Shown here piece by piece: positions 11,401 through 21,472 of a stretch of DNA of 64,000 bases. The notes beneath the pieces are model-generated. The model was given only the letters and a program-made list of their open reading frames with translations, did not search any database and was not told the DNA's origin. The translations under genes and the position numbers were made by a program. The DNA is taken from positions 13,665,501-13,729,500 of the forward strand of contig NC_053196.1 in NCBI RefSeq assembly GCF_905163445.1, given 5' to 3'. This DNA comes from Pararge aegeria (taxonomy: Eukaryota > Arthropoda > Insecta > Lepidoptera > Nymphalidae). Position 1 is the stretch's first letter. Each line of letters starts with the position of its first letter.

Positions 11401-11848
11401 AATTAATGTGTCAATTCTGTTGTACATAGGTGCCAATGCAGTTATCTCAAGACATCATTAATTTCAAAAAAGGATTCAAAATAGTGCTATCTTTTAGCCA
11501 GTTAATTTAATTTTGTTTAGAAATATTTTATGCACAACAGAATAATATTTTCACCAATAACATTATTCTGGAAATGACATTATTTCGCGATCTGAATTAT
11601 TTTCTTATTTCTAAGGCTAATAACGGTGATGCAAATGTGTGTCATCCGAGTAGGTCCGTAATACTTGTCTATTTTTATTTTTAAATCAAAAGTCATTCTT
11701 TTTCAGAACCAGGGCTATAATCCAGAAAGTCACAGGTCTGAAACCGGGAAGGAAATACGCTGTGCAAGTAACTGCTGCCTCAAAGGGGAGCTCGGTGCCA
11801 TACAAAGTCATATACGTAGAAACTAATGTATCTTGTAAAGAAGAGTAA
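2265..11848 (+). CDS. NDNF: NDNF/Nord-like secreted FN3 protein, 3' eight exons (5' end outside window)
   Basis: Joining 2265-2548, 3645-3736, 5519-5677, 7241-7352, 8014-8183, 10451-10599, 11197-11304 and 11707-11848 gives one open frame of about 404 residues ending in TAA; all junctions are AG|exon|GT and phases agree. Readable landmarks in order are PIDPQTTTYCVVASHRKNYT, SLCAAQ, ACVGERTHHL, YFVSIFGVARDRRIGTLL, YVIRILPNKWYRDLAVTVE, RSCNSVDIAFLPA, YCILTR and TGLKPGRKYAVQVTA, as in the fibronectin-III region and C-terminus of the NDNF family. Family knowledge: NDNF is a secreted glycoprotein and Drosophila Nord modulates Hedgehog/BMP signalling. No signal peptide is visible because the first exon starts in mid-codon, so upstream exons lie before base 1. 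Introns hold many transposon copies. The family call is firm; the precise role in this species is inferred. Confidence 0.85.
2710..2883 (+). mobile_element. LINE 3' UTR (family L3) with ATTC tail
   Basis: The family text is CACCACCTACCTCTC, CTGGAAGAGGTCGCTATGTA, GCGATAAGGCCGCC and AACAATAAAAGTG, followed by an ATTC repeat. A short stem-loop, TCGCTA-TG-TAGCGA, is conserved in copies of this family. Confidence 0.65.
2946..2998 (+). mobile_element. RTE tail remnant
   Basis: The text GATGTCCAGCAGTGGGCG followed by TTGGTTGACATGATAATGAT is the last about 50 bases of the RTE family. It lies in the intron after NDNF exon A. Confidence 0.5.
3135..3610 (+). mobile_element. SINE family S2 split by S1
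   Basis: S2 body at 3135-3182 and 3413-3610 (GCTTTGATGGTGAAGGAGAA, CCCGTGCTCCGTAGTGGTAA). A separate S2-like head piece lies at about 3035-3110. Confidence 0.55.
3183..3412 (-). mobile_element. SINE family S1 (tRNA-headed), inserted in SINE S2
   Basis: In reverse the head reads GGCCGATTGGCGCAGTTTGC with a box B-like GGTTCGATTCC; the tail is CGTAGTATATTA. CAATTAA-like bases flank it within S2 sequence. Confidence 0.7.
3645..3736 (+). CDS. NDNF: NDNF-like exon B
   Basis: It follows ATCAACAG and ends before GTAAGC. Together with the single base carried over it makes exactly 31 codons, containing ACVGERTHHLIDNLDPST, a strongly conserved-looking block of the family. The phase at its end is 0, matching the next exon. 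Confidence 0.85.
3822..4057 (-). mobile_element. SINE family S1
   Basis: Full-length reversed copy, diverged head. Confidence 0.65.
4600..4889 (-). mobile_element. SINE family S2, near full length
   Basis: GCACGGGTCTCCTCCCACAA, TTAAGGCCGTAGTCCACCAC, then the reversed head CCGAAAGTGAAGTCGAG. Confidence 0.65.
4909..5494 (+). mobile_element. LINE C-terminal fragment with (TTA)n tail, split by a second RTE
   Basis: 4909-5085 translates as WHPMDWKRRPGRPLKRWEDD then a Val-Ala-Gly-containing stretch and NMEEAFTAAGGPY before a stop, the C-terminus of an RTE-like protein. Its 3' UTR continues after the nested copy at 5111-5320 and ends in a trinucleotide TTA run at about 5461-5494. It lies in the intron between NDNF exons B and C. 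Confidence 0.7.
5111..5320 (+). mobile_element. RTE 3' fragment nested in another LINE, with 13-bp flanking duplication
   Basis: It encodes WGPKVLEWQPRTGKRSVGRP and the rest of the RTE C-terminus, nearly identical to the 21480 copy, and ends in a GATGTGATGG-type tail. AAGTACAATAAAG at 5098-5110 and AAGTACAATAAGG at 5321-5333 are the target duplication (12 of 13 match). Confidence 0.8.
5519..5677 (+). CDS. NDNF: NDNF-like exon C
   Basis: The acceptor is CTTTGCAG and the donor GTAAAG; 53 codons exactly. It reads TYFVSIFGVARDRRIGTLL and goes on to end in KGKSVYYLK, a beta-strand-rich FN3 segment. It starts only 24 bp downstream of a (TTA)n tail left by a LINE insertion, which is unusually close to an acceptor. 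Confidence 0.85.
5881..6555 (-). mobile_element. SINE family S3 split by a family L3 LINE tail
   Basis: S3 body at 5881-6056 (TCACCTGGTGGTAACGG) and head at 6404-6555 (CGGGAATCGAACCCGCGATC, CGCTCACCGTTGCGCCAG). Confidence 0.65.
6057..6403 (+). mobile_element. LINE 3' UTR (family L3) inserted in a SINE
   Basis: It has the same text as 2710 with an ATTC tail. SINE S3 sequence stops at about 6056 and resumes at about 6400. Confidence 0.65.
6866..7024 (+). mobile_element. LINE 3' UTR (family L2)
   Basis: The family text is GAGCAACTGCTGAGTTTCTT, GGTAGAATCTGCCTTCC, GACTTGACGTTTCAAAAGTG and a tail of GAATTTTGAATTTGAA repeats. It is in the intron before NDNF exon D. Confidence 0.65.
7241..7352 (+). 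CDS. NDNF: NDNF-like exon D
   Basis: A long T-run ending in CAG precedes it and GTAAGT follows. It encodes TTVGSGGGLWLAASTCGG and then SIDIDVSVKGKRLYLTKNI, and ends with one base of a split codon completed by exon E. Confidence 0.85.
8014..8183 (+). CDS. NDNF: NDNF-like exon E
   Basis: The acceptor is TGTTTTCAG and the donor GTTTGT, a weaker but canonical GT. It encodes EPHLKFFIPAPIASSS, an acidic Ser-rich linker and RYVIRILPNKWYRDLAVTVE. The linker is probably variable between species. Confidence 0.82.
8369..8625. mobile_element. MITE of family M2, reversed copy
   Basis: It has the same interior as 1003 in the opposite direction and contains three tandem CCCTATCAGGGGA-type units at 8526-8583. 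It lies in the intron after NDNF exon E. Confidence 0.65.
9193..9215. repeat. TA microsatellite
   Basis: A TA run inside an L1 LINE UTR; other TA-rich runs are at about 23078-23120 and 55175-55212. Confidence 0.85.
9418..9622. mobile_element. hAT-type MITE with 8-bp target duplication
   Basis: The ends are CATTGGCGTGCA and TGCACGCCACTG with long internal inverted repeats (TATGCAGATGATATAAA). ATGGTCAT/ATGGGCAT flank it at 9410-9417 and 9623-9630 (7 of 8). Confidence 0.8.
10451..10599 (+). CDS. NDNF: NDNF-like exon F
   Basis: The acceptor is ATGTTCCAG and the donor GTAATT. The translation LTASTARWGVSTPELPEDGG continues through VLELRPKRSCNSVDIAFLPA to ATDVIR, where the Arg codon is split by the intron. 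The Cys-Asn-Ser-Val stretch fits the start of the last FN3 repeat. Confidence 0.85.
11197..11304 (+). CDS. NDNF: NDNF-like exon G
   Basis: The acceptor is CTTTTTCAG and the donor GTAAGT. It encodes YCILTREILNNDNFICALSK, then a basic stretch and PCTSHLQRPP, and ends two bases into a Pro codon. Confidence 0.85.
11707..11848 (+). CDS. NDNF: NDNF-like terminal exon H
   Basis: The acceptor is TTTTTCAG; the frame runs TRAIIQKVTGLKPGRKYAVQ, then VTAASKGSSVPYKVIYVETN and VSCKEE before the stop TAA. The GLKPG(R/K)xY motif followed by hydrophobic strands is the standard end of an FN3 fold, and the short Cys-containing tail matches the family C-terminus. Confidence 0.87.
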
Positions 11849-12051
11849 TCATTTTATAAACTGCTGTATCACTGGGAAAGGTACCAGATAAAAAAATGAT
11901 ATGATAGTAACAAAATTAAGCTTGTAATAATAATTGAAACTTGGCTTTGACACACTGCCTTTTAAAATATCAATTGACGAAAATATAAGACGTGTTTTCG
12001 TCAATGGATATTTGCAACATAGTTAATTGCTACTTTCAAAGTCGAGGATTT

Positions 12052-12057
12052 AATAAA
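12052..12057 (+). terminator. Candidate polyadenylation signal of the NDNF-like gene
   Basis: An AATAAA lies about 200 bp after the stop codon, the first canonical hexamer in the 3' flank, and is followed by a T-rich stretch. Position and sequence are the only evidence. Confidence 0.4.
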
Positions 12058-12059
12058 AA

Positions 12060-14257
12060 TATATTTTAGATTTTTATATGACATCAATTAAAATAATTCC
12101 TTTATTTTACCTTTTTCAAGGAATTTCAAAGTGTTAACTATCAAGTTTAGTAATTTAAATTAGCATCATATAAAAATAGACTCAATTAGAATCGCAAATC
12201 GGATATGTGTAAAAAAGGTATGCAAACACAAAAAAGTTAACAAAATTGCATTGAATTGACAATTTAGTGAAAAAAAAATTATTATCTTACTTTAAATAAT
12301 TTAATAAATTTCGATGCTACTAATGTCTGAATCACAGTCATATTACAGCAGTTCCTTATTGTAATAGTAAATCAGTATTAGTGACATTTAGTTATATTTA
12401 GTGTAGGCACCTACTGTATTAATGTCTTGATTACACGTAATGCGTGCAATGCTCTCGGTCAAGAGTTTTGTAGGTATACTGTTCTACGATGTATTTACTA
12501 TTCTATTAACTAGATCAAGTGTCTAGTTCCACGCTTAATAGCGCTACTGCAAAGGGCAAGGTAATTATTTTGACGTCAACTTAAAAACCTATTCAGTGTT
12601 CACGCGTTGAATCAAATAAACGCGAATATGACAGATGTGGTGAAACTGACTACTAAGTTACTCTAATCAGTCGAGCTTACTTTAAACCTGTCAGGTTCTC
12701 TAACTAACTCCAAAAAATGAGTGGATCATGGACTGTACTGTACTGTGCCTCCTAAGTCTCGAGTTTTTTGGGTATAGCGGTCCCTTCCGCTTCCGCGCAT
12801 GATCTGTCCAGAGAACTTTCTGTTACACCATTAATAAAATGACATTGTTTAATAGACAGTGCCTTGGTTTCGGTGGCATGCACTTAATACATGCACAAAA
12901 GTACTGCCTACCCTAAAATTGATATAACTCGTATAAGAGGAGAATTTTAGCCTGCTGTATGCATACCCTGGTGAGAAACCCAGTGCACGCCACCGCTTGG
13001 TTTCATATGTGATCTCGACTGTTGAGTCTATCAGTATTATTTAAAATTACAGTTTTATTATAATATTTTATTTTATTATAATTAGTATAGACATGAACTC
13101 GCACACGTCACATTCTCAGCCTGGTCTGCCATGCCGTCTCAGCAATGTTCTCGTTACGTGTAATTAGTGTATCATAATAATATTGACATTTAAGTTTAGA
13201 CATATAAATTAATAATAATAAACTAATTAGTGTATGTGTCCTGGAGTATATTATGTAAATACAATAACACGTACCTATCAGATTGCAATTATCTATAGCT
13301 ATATTATGAAACATAAATTATATCACAATACTTAATTATTATCATAATAATTTTTCATGTATTGCTTAATCCCAGGCAACATTAAAACTACCTATTTTAT
13401 TATATTTAACGCTAATACAGCTGTAAACAAAATCAATATTGCGTACTTAGGTAACTTTAATTAAATACCTGATTAAAGAGGCATTTTTTGTAATAATTTA
13501 TTACTGTAATGTTATAATAATAATTATTTTAGTTTCTAACCTTAACATAACAAGGGGTATTTGCGTAACGCCGGTGACAATATTATTATAATGTAGGTAG
13601 GAACTCAAGATTGGCTTTAAAGAAGAAACCAACTTTAAAAGCGAGGGCCTGATAAGATTTGTTCAGTAGAAGTCACAGATGGAAAATCCGAGTAATTATT
13701 GATTTAATTAATAATATAAGTCGAATATGTTGCGCAATTACCCTTTTCAGCTTTAGATTTAAGGCTTATTACATGCTAAGTTACTTGTGGCATTTAGTTG
13801 AACAGAATGTAAGTTCCTACTATTTTTATGCAGAGTGTATTGATAAAAATAAAGTATTTTAAAATATAGGTAATAAATATTAAATAAAACTTGCACTTTT
13901 TATTTCCCAGACTTTTCAATCATATCCATCAAGTCCGCTTATAGCATAAGTAAGTATAAACGACCTACGATTAATAATGCAAATTCCGTTTAAGTTTCAT
14001 TAAAAATTTCAAAAAATAAATAATTCACTTAGCATATTCTTGAAGACAATTGATTCACATGAACCATGGGAGTATGAACGCAAAGTAGCTGTGAACGGGC
14101 TGTCAACCCTGTGTCACCAGCTGGCAAGGTTTTCGGTAGGGTGACAGTGACAGTTTAGCAAATGTCATAGTCAGTGTTGGGAAATAGAAATATTTGCTAT
14201 AAAAATTGTTACTGTGTCCGAAATTTTACTGAATATCTGTTACTAAGCATATTTAAA
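12060..14257. other. Intergenic space between NDNF and ZNF277 genes
   Basis: AT-rich, with the hAT MITE at 12871 and no other recognised element. The ZNF277 promoter must lie in the last few hundred bases; no TATA box is obvious. The 14040-14170 segment is the least AT-rich part. Confidence 0.4.
12871..12995. mobile_element. hAT-type MITE, short diverged copy, perfect 8-bp duplication
   Basis: The ends are CGGTGGCATGCAC and GTGCACGCCACCG. CTTGGTTT is at 12863-12870 and 12996-13003. It lies between the two genes. Confidence 0.8.
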
Positions 14258-14507
14258 ATGGCTACAAACGATAAACAGTTCTTCGGCCCGTTGACATTGC
14301 ATCAGAAGATTGAAAATCCAACAATATTTAAGTCCGACGCTCCAAATGAGTGTGCATGCGTTTTATGTGACGAAGTCTTCTTGTTACCGACCTCTGAGAA
14401 ACAGATGTTGACGCATTTGTTCATGGAACACCGCCTTGTTGTAGGTGACGCTAATCAGATCGCAGATTTACAAGGTTATACGAAGTATTGGAAGCTGAGA
14501 TTTAAAG
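14258..14507 (+). CDS. ZNF277: ZNF277-like exon 1
   Basis: It starts at ATG 14258 and ends before GTTAGT at 14508. It holds finger 1 (CVLCDEVF...HLFMEH) and ends one base into the Asp codon completed by exon 2. Confidence 0.9.
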
Positions 14508-17025
14508 GTTAGTTCATACTAAACATCACCATTATCACTTTACTGATGGACCCAGACCTCTTCTCTCATAGGAGAGGAATTCAGACCTTAGCTTCTCTAG
14601 TGGATATTAATGATTAAAATAACTTGTTAGTATTATTAAACCGAAAAAAAACACTCGGAAACATGAGGGTTGACAGTGCCAGTTTTCTTACGCAGGGTCA
14701 GTAAGAAAGAAAGAAAGAAATTTTTCAAGTTAAGTGTTACATACTACATCTTATATTATTATAGTAACAGAATGTCTGTGTGTGACACCAGACAGAAAGG
14801 GTGTACAGCTCCGCATTTGCCATGCATTTTAGGTTCATTCATGCTGCTGATTTTCAGCTGAGACCCGAGTGATGTTACAGTAAATTAAATAGATAAAAAA
14901 TTATAAAAAAAGTAGTAGTTAGTATATTTTAACATAAACAAACTTTTGGCTGTGCAGGGGAATCAAACCCAGTGCCTTCTGATCATGGAACATGTTAACC
15001 ACTAGGCAACTAAGACAGCCTTGTAAGATAAGTGAATAATGTAGTTGGAAAAAGTTGAAAAGATTTAAATTTATACCTAAAAATATTATATTTATAGCAA
15101 AAAGCCTGTTATTCTGTATTAAAAATATATTTCCTGTTTATTTAGGAAGATTAACATGGTATAATGTTTGTTTCTGTTTATAAACCAGATGAACTTATCT
15201 CTATTTTATTTTGTATAAACTGAATTTTATTTCTATTTGGTTTTCTCTATTGGAATGGCATTGGTATGCATTTTGTAATGCAAATTTACCAGTGTTAAAT
15301 TATTTGCATAGCAGATATAATTATGTTATCAGTAAGTCATGATTTCCACACTAGGTATTTGTAAGTTCATTTTAAGGTTAAAACAAGATCTGAACAAATT
15401 GCCATATTGATCCGTTAACATATTAATGCTTTTAGGTTCAAATGTGGGAAAACAATTGTGAGCATTATACGTAGCTACACTCTAAAAGGCTTGCTTATCA
15501 AATATTCTATCTGCATAGATATCCACTTGATAGGTGTGTAAGGTACCATACATATATTATCATTATCGGTAAATGTGCCTCTACACGCAGACTTCCTTAT
15601 TTTAAATAAAAAACTTACCAAACTTAGCAAATTTTTAGAACTTTGCACCAATTATTATAAGTTGTTAGTGATAATGAAAGGGACCTATCGCTTAAATGCT
15701 CTTTGAAGCACAAGAGGGAAAATAAGGACTAAAAAAGAGAAACCATCTGACTGATTTGTACAGTTCCAAACTAGACTAGTGTCACAAACAAAGCAAATAG
15801 ACTCTACTTGCAGCCAAAACTTGTATGTATTTTAATAGCTCAAAAGTTATCATGAAGAAAGCCTTATCAATAAAAAAATATTTATAATTAATGATAATAC
15901 TTTATAATTTTTATCATTATATTTACAGATCAAAATCTTCCATACTTCTGCACCACAATGCTCCTCGACAACAAACCAGATGGAACAAAATCAAAGAATG
16001 AAGAGTACTTCTTACTAAGTGATGTTTTACCTGAGGATAAAGAACTAAGACTGAATCTACAACAAAGCAAATTGGAAACGTTATTAGAGAGACACACATT
16101 TGAAAGAGAAGACAAGAACTATTCAAAAGAGTGTCTCTTCTGCAGGTTCTCTTCAAACGATACTAGAGCCAGCTATCTAAAACATTTGTACGAAAAACAC
16201 AACTTTCACATAGCTAAACCAGACAACTTAATATTTATTGATGATCTCATTGATTTAATAAGCTTAAAGCTAGATAAACTACATTGTATTTTTTGTGAAG
16301 GAGTGTTCAAAGATCGGACAATTTTAAAAGAGCACATGCGTAAAAAAGGTCATAAGAGGATAAACCCTCTAAACAAAGAGTATGATAAGTTCTTTTTAGT
16401 TAACTACATAGGTGACAAGCATCCTACTAATAAAGAGAAACCACTTAATATGCATCCTACTAACAAACAGAAACCATTCAATATGTCAAGTAGTTCCAAA
16501 ATGTATAACATTAAAGTTAGGGAAGAGGAATATGAACCAGATTCTAATATAGATAGTGATCCAGAATGGTCAGAATGGACAGAAGATAATGGACCGTTAA
16601 TCACATGCTTACTATGTGAGCATACAGATGTGGAATACGAAAATATACTCGACCATATGGAAAAGAAACACGAATTTTCCTTCTCAAAAGCAACAATCGG
16701 CCTCGATTTTTACCATAAAATTAAAATTGTGAATTACATACGGAGACAGATACATTTAAAACAATGTTTAGCATGCGAAACTAAGTTTGACGACTCAAAG
16801 AATTTAGAAAAACATTTAAAGGAAATGAAACACTGGATTTTAAGTAAAGAAAAATGGGACCAGCCAGAATATTACTTTCCGACTTACGAAGACGATTTAT
16901 TTCTGTGTTTTATACATGATGATGATGAAAGTTGGTGGTCAGGGGATGAGACGGAGGTTGAAAATCAGAATACAATGTGTGATAATATATCCAAAGAGAT
17001 GGCAATGTCTGTACTTGATGATTGA
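14258..17025 (+). CDS. ZNF277: ZNF277-like C2H2 zinc-finger protein (two exons, complete)
   Basis: Exons 14258-14507 and 15929-17025 join in frame to give 448 residues, close to the vertebrate ZNF277 length. The first ATG is at 14258 in a good context (AAAATGG); the 84 bases in frame upstream have no ATG. Five Cys2-His2 units are visible: C34/C37/H53/H58, C152/C155/H169/H174, C203/C206/H219/H225, C310/C313/H326/H331 and C363/C366/H379/H385. Family-specific text includes YTKYWKLRF, LLSDVLPEDKELR, RKKGHKRINPLNKEYDKF and WDQPEYYFPTYEDD; the C-terminus is acidic. Known for the family: ZNF277 binds ribosomal protein uS5 (RPS2) and is also reported in chromatin regulation. An 11-residue tandem duplication in the linker after finger 3 looks lineage-specific. 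Confidence 0.92.
14955..15022 (-). mobile_element. tRNA-like SINE head fragment in the ZNF277 intron
   Basis: In reverse: GTTGCCTAGTGGTTAACATG and GGGTTTGATTCCCC. It looks like A and B boxes without a paired acceptor stem. Confidence 0.5.
15929..17025 (+). CDS. ZNF277: ZNF277-like exon 2
   Basis: The acceptor is TATATTTACAG. This exon has fingers 2-5, an acidic linker and the TGA stop at 17023. The residues before the internal Met (DQNLPYFCTT) continue exon 1 without a gap, so that Met is not the start. Confidence 0.92.
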
Positions 17026-17041
17026 ACAGTGTTCTGTGTTA

Positions 17042-17079
17042 AATAAATGCTATATATATAATATGAAAAAAAAAATAAA
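17042..17079 (+). terminator. Two candidate polyadenylation signals of the ZNF277-like gene
   Basis: AATAAA occurs at 17042-17047 and again at 17074-17079, 16 and 48 bases after the stop. A 3' end this short would be compact but plausible. Confidence 0.5.
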
Positions 17080-17313
17080 GAGCAAAAATAACTCGCCGCT
17101 GCAATTTTGCTTGCAGAAATTTTTTAATACTTATAGTACACTTACAAGAAAGACAGAGACACTCAGCTATGGGCAGAGGGTAAAGATTATGTCTGCAGCA
17201 TAAAATCAAAAGTGAGAAAATGTGAGAATTGATGGGCAAGGCAAATAATTAATTGAAAGCACTAATGGAAATTAGTGTCTTAGAGTGCTTTAATAACAAG
17301 GTTACAATAGTAG

Positions 17314-17628
17314 CAGTGGCATGCATAGAGGGTATGCACAGGGTATGCAGATGATATAAAATATAGAAAATCTCCAGTACGAGTTATAAAATCTTAAGGA
17401 TACTCTTTGTAAGAGTTATAAAAGATAAGGCCGCCTTTTGTATCCTGCTTCATTCTTCATGTGTTTGTTCTTTTTTTTTGCCACGTTTTTCTGAGTGGTG
17501 TACAAATAAGGAGTATAAATAAATAAAATAAATAAAATAAAAAACTTTGTAAGAGTTCAAATTTTATAACTTGTACTGGAAATTTTCTTCATTTTATATC
17601 ATCTGCATACTCTCTATGCATGCCATTG
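17314..17628. mobile_element. hAT-type MITE carrying a LINE tail
   Basis: The ends are CAGTGGCATGCAT and ATGCATGCCATTG; AATAGTAG/AATAGTAA flank it at 17306-17313 and 17629-17636. A family L3-like LINE tail (about 17422-17546) is nested in the centre. Confidence 0.75.
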
Positions 17629-17982
17629 AATAGTAATGACTACAGCAAAATATTTTTGCATTGTAACAGGTATGGACATTAAGTGCTTTAATAGGAACCC
17701 CACAATGGTTGGCCAAACACTAGTTGTGGCAAGTTGCAGGTAGCCACTTGAAACAAGATTTCTAGTAGTGGCCGTACAATTGTGGCTATATTAACAATAC
17801 ATTGTAACACTAGAAAACTATGTATGTAAATGCTTTAAAGTGCTTTAATAGAATCCCCACAATGGTAAATGCACCATTGGTAGACCACCCACTAGGTGGA
17901 TAGTAGTCATAGCAATAGGTCCCTATTGCAGGTAGACCACACGTCCAGTGATCTACAACAACAATATTCTTACAGAGTGAAG

Positions 17983-18498
17983 TTACAACAACAATATTCC
18001 ATCATGTTGTTATATATAGCATTGGTTATGCTAGAAAGACACATATGGGAGTTATGATCCAAAAGTGTTATAGTGCCAACCACACATTAAAGACGTGCGC
18101 AATGATTACTGTTGTTACAACAATAATATTCCATCATGTTGTTATATAAAGCATTGGTTATGCTAGATACATATGGGAGTTATGATCCAAAAGTGTTATA
18201 GTGCCAACCACACATTAAAGACATGCGCAATTTCCGGTAGTGCTAATCTATGCTATTTCTAGATTATTTCGAGATTAGAAGTTATTACTTTGTAAGTCTA
18301 GAAATCGACAATATTCCTAGAACGTATACCTTTCTAGGAATATTGTCGTACCTTCACTACTGTACATTGCGCATGTCTCAATGCAGCATGTCTTTAAAGT
18401 GTGGTTGCCACTGTAACACTTTGCTATCTTAACTCCTATATGTATCTTTCTAGCATTACCAATGCTATATATAAGATGTAACAATATTATTGTTGTAA
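17983..18498. repeat. Fold-back element: two direct copies and one inverted copy of about 120-130 bp
   Basis: The unit (TTACAACAA..ATATTCCATCA, ATAGCATTGGTTATGCTAG, CCACACATTAAAGAC) is at 17983-18103 and 18115-18231 and, reversed, at 18366-18498. A perfect 17-bp hairpin sits in the middle (18306-18348). It may be a MITE with a duplicated arm. Confidence 0.7.
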
Positions 18499-19718
18499 TG
18501 TATGTTATGATCCCAAATTGCAGCGTTGGCTACCAGAATGGTAAAGTCAGTCGAGTAGTCATGGGTGAACTTGCACCAAACGAAAGGAAATGTGAAAGTA
18601 CAACGTTCCAATGAAAAAATTCTTACACTGTTATGCCAGAAAACTATGCCTTAACATTATACATAACAAAGGCTGAAAACGTAATGGTTTCTGAGTACTT
18701 AATTGATTTTTCGATAGTCTTTTGAGTTAATCTGAATTAAATAAAGGAATAATATATATAAACATAATATTATAATCAATATACACCTTTTTGTTGTTAT
18801 CTGATCGCATTAATTAACTTATTCATAAACTTTTTGCTAATTATCTTGTAAAATGCATCTTTAGCAATTAGTATCTGAACGGTGCTAGAAACCGCCGCCG
18901 CACCGCATCGCTGACACTGTCTATAAAGTATTTGAATGCACCAAATTACTAAATATTTTTTTTTACGTAACTCTAATTTAATTTTTATCAATGCACAGTA
19001 GGCAATAATGATAATTCTATTAAAAATAACTCTAAATTGACAAATCTATAAAAGTGCCATTCTTTTCATAATTCTTCCTGTGGAATAGGAAATGCCTACC
19101 AATTTAGTTACGTTTGCAGGTTAACATATGTCATATCATTACATACAAAATGAATTTTGAAATTACATACTTTCGTAATTCCGGCAATACCTTAAGTGTT
19201 CACAGTGCAATATTTTTAAGGCCAAGCAATTTGTTATGGTGAGAACCTTCAATCTGATTCAGCAATAATAACTTTGTAAGGTAACTTGGTTGTAAGATAT
19301 TATAATTTTAAATAATAAGTACATAGAGTTTTTAAAGTATGTTATGCAGCCAATTTCATACTATTAAAGGATTTTGATGTTAATTTTAAATAGATGGAAT
19401 TATAATAAATTAATAATGAAATAAGTAATAGTTAATTGTTTTTTAAATAACCTTTACAGCTTTTACAAAATTGATGTTTATATAATAACGTTTAATATTG
19501 TTACTATATTCTCACTAGGTGTGAAAATGGTGATTATTCTGTTATAATTGCCAGCCATAGAATAAAGAACATGCAAAACCTTCATTCAGCCATTATTGTA
19601 TGCAGTGCATTGTGTCAAAAAAAGTGAAAACGTCCTGTGCACATCTTCTTTCACACCCCCAGAATGTTGGTAGCACACACACTTTTGTCATTTTCCCCAT
19701 TTTATAGTAAACGAAGTC
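18499..19718. other. Gene-free stretch
   Basis: No gene or recognisable repeat seen; AT-rich. Confidence 0.3.
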
Positions 19719-20180
19719 AAAGTCAAATATTTCTTTATTCAAATAGGCATATAGATGGCACTTTTGATGCGTTGATTACATACAAAATGTGTACATAGTA
19801 GTTACTAGTGACGGCGATAACTACATTCGTCAACCTTAATCTAAAGCTACGAGAGTTACAAACGCGCTCTGGTCTAAGGAGCGGCCCACAACAAACTTAG
19901 CCGGGTGTTCTTTTTGTTATCACCATCTCGCATTGTCATTTGAAAATATTTAAGAAGCAACATGGTCAGAGCAATTTTTTACACCAAGCTTTTTCATCGT
20001 TTACGTATCCTTTATATTATAATAGGACTTTTCTATACGCTTTCGCTTAATACAAACTTTGAACTTTTTAGAGACATCCCCAAGATATCAACCGGTTATT
20101 TATTGTAAAATAGTATACAATTTCCTTGTGAATTTCCAAAAATGAATTGTGTAGTCTAGTATACTGCACTGTAAGCTACT
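19719..20180 (-). mobile_element. CR1-type LINE 3' end (family L1)
   Basis: The same UTR as at 9160 is seen in reverse, starting with the TCAAATATTTCTTTATTCAA tail and reaching the polymerase C-terminus. Confidence 0.7.
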
Positions 20181-21462
20181 GTAGTGGAATGGTTTTTATA
20201 CTTCAACTTTAGTCGTGTAAACAGTTTCTGCATACTTATTATTACTGTGTTGTCAGCACGGCAGGAGTGAGGAGACAATTATTTATCCACTCACATGGGA
20301 TAAAATAAAATAATACTTGTCCACCTGTCAAAGCATGGAACGTTAGACATTATAAGTATTTTATTTATAATGGATGATACTGTGTGAGGCTATATTAGGT
20401 ACATGCTAGCCATGCAGGCCTAAAAATACTTAGTTCTATCCCTTGCCAAAAAGAAAATAGTGAGAGGGGATGTACACCCTTCCGGAGACGTTCCTCTTTG
20501 CATCAGACTTGATACCATTGGTTATTTTACTTGCCGGTAAATGTTTATCTTTTTATGTAAACTTTATCAACACTCATACCTTGAAATACTGGTAATGGAT
20601 TTAAAAACATAACATGATATCTCATTAATTAAAAATACAAGATTATACAGCAGGGGCACTGCAAAGAATTCCACTGTCTATTGTAACAATATGACTCTGC
20701 TATAAAGTGAAATCTGGAAAGTTTAGTTTTTATAATTTAAATGTATTTTTGGATATGCAGATACTTATAGATACACTATAATTAATTAGGTGTTTTTTTT
20801 TAATGTTAACTGATACTGGCACTAGAAATTGTATACAAATGTTATTTAAGTTTTTCATGTTCCTAAACTTCTTTATGCTATTTGTCAGTGTACTTAAACT
20901 GCTTTTTACGCACTAGTGCGTAACAGTGGGTAAGGAGTATACAAATTTCATACAAACCAGTTACAGTCATTTTTGTAAGGTGCATAAATAATACAACTTT
21001 TGGTAACTATAGCTTGATATATATTATTATAATGCTTAGCATTTTTACATGTGAGGTAAATAAATTAGATTTATCAGTAAATTTATAGAACATCTACTAT
21101 GTTTTTATGCGGGAATTCAACTTTTAGAGAAAACGTTATTTTTCGGACTTCTTAAAAAATAAACAGTTGTACCTGCCTAATTGTTTTTATTATACCAGCT
21201 TAGACGGAATTGTCTAGCGAGGTGTGAAAGGTAAAGCATAATAACGCAGGAGTTCTTCGCTTCGCTTCCAGGGCATTCCTAGACCCCTAGTTACGCTGAG
21301 GATCTAACCCGCCGCCCTTAACTAAGACATTGAATTACCCTCTTGTTGAACGACTTTGGCATTACAGTATTTGATTACTGGAAACCAACTGATTATATTA
21401 TGGATTTAAAGGAATACGATACACTGAAAAAGGTTTCATAAATTTCATATCATTATTATCAT
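20181..21462. other. Gene-free stretch
   Basis: A partial M2 MITE-like piece is at about 20255-20345 (CAGCACGGCAGGAG, GAGACAATTAT). Nothing else is recognised. Confidence 0.3.
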
Positions 21463-21472
21463 TTATTAGCGT

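Noticed and set aside
14174..14257. N-terminal extension of the ZNF277-like protein
   Set aside because: The frame is open upstream but has no ATG; the first ATG at 14258 has a good context and fits the family length.
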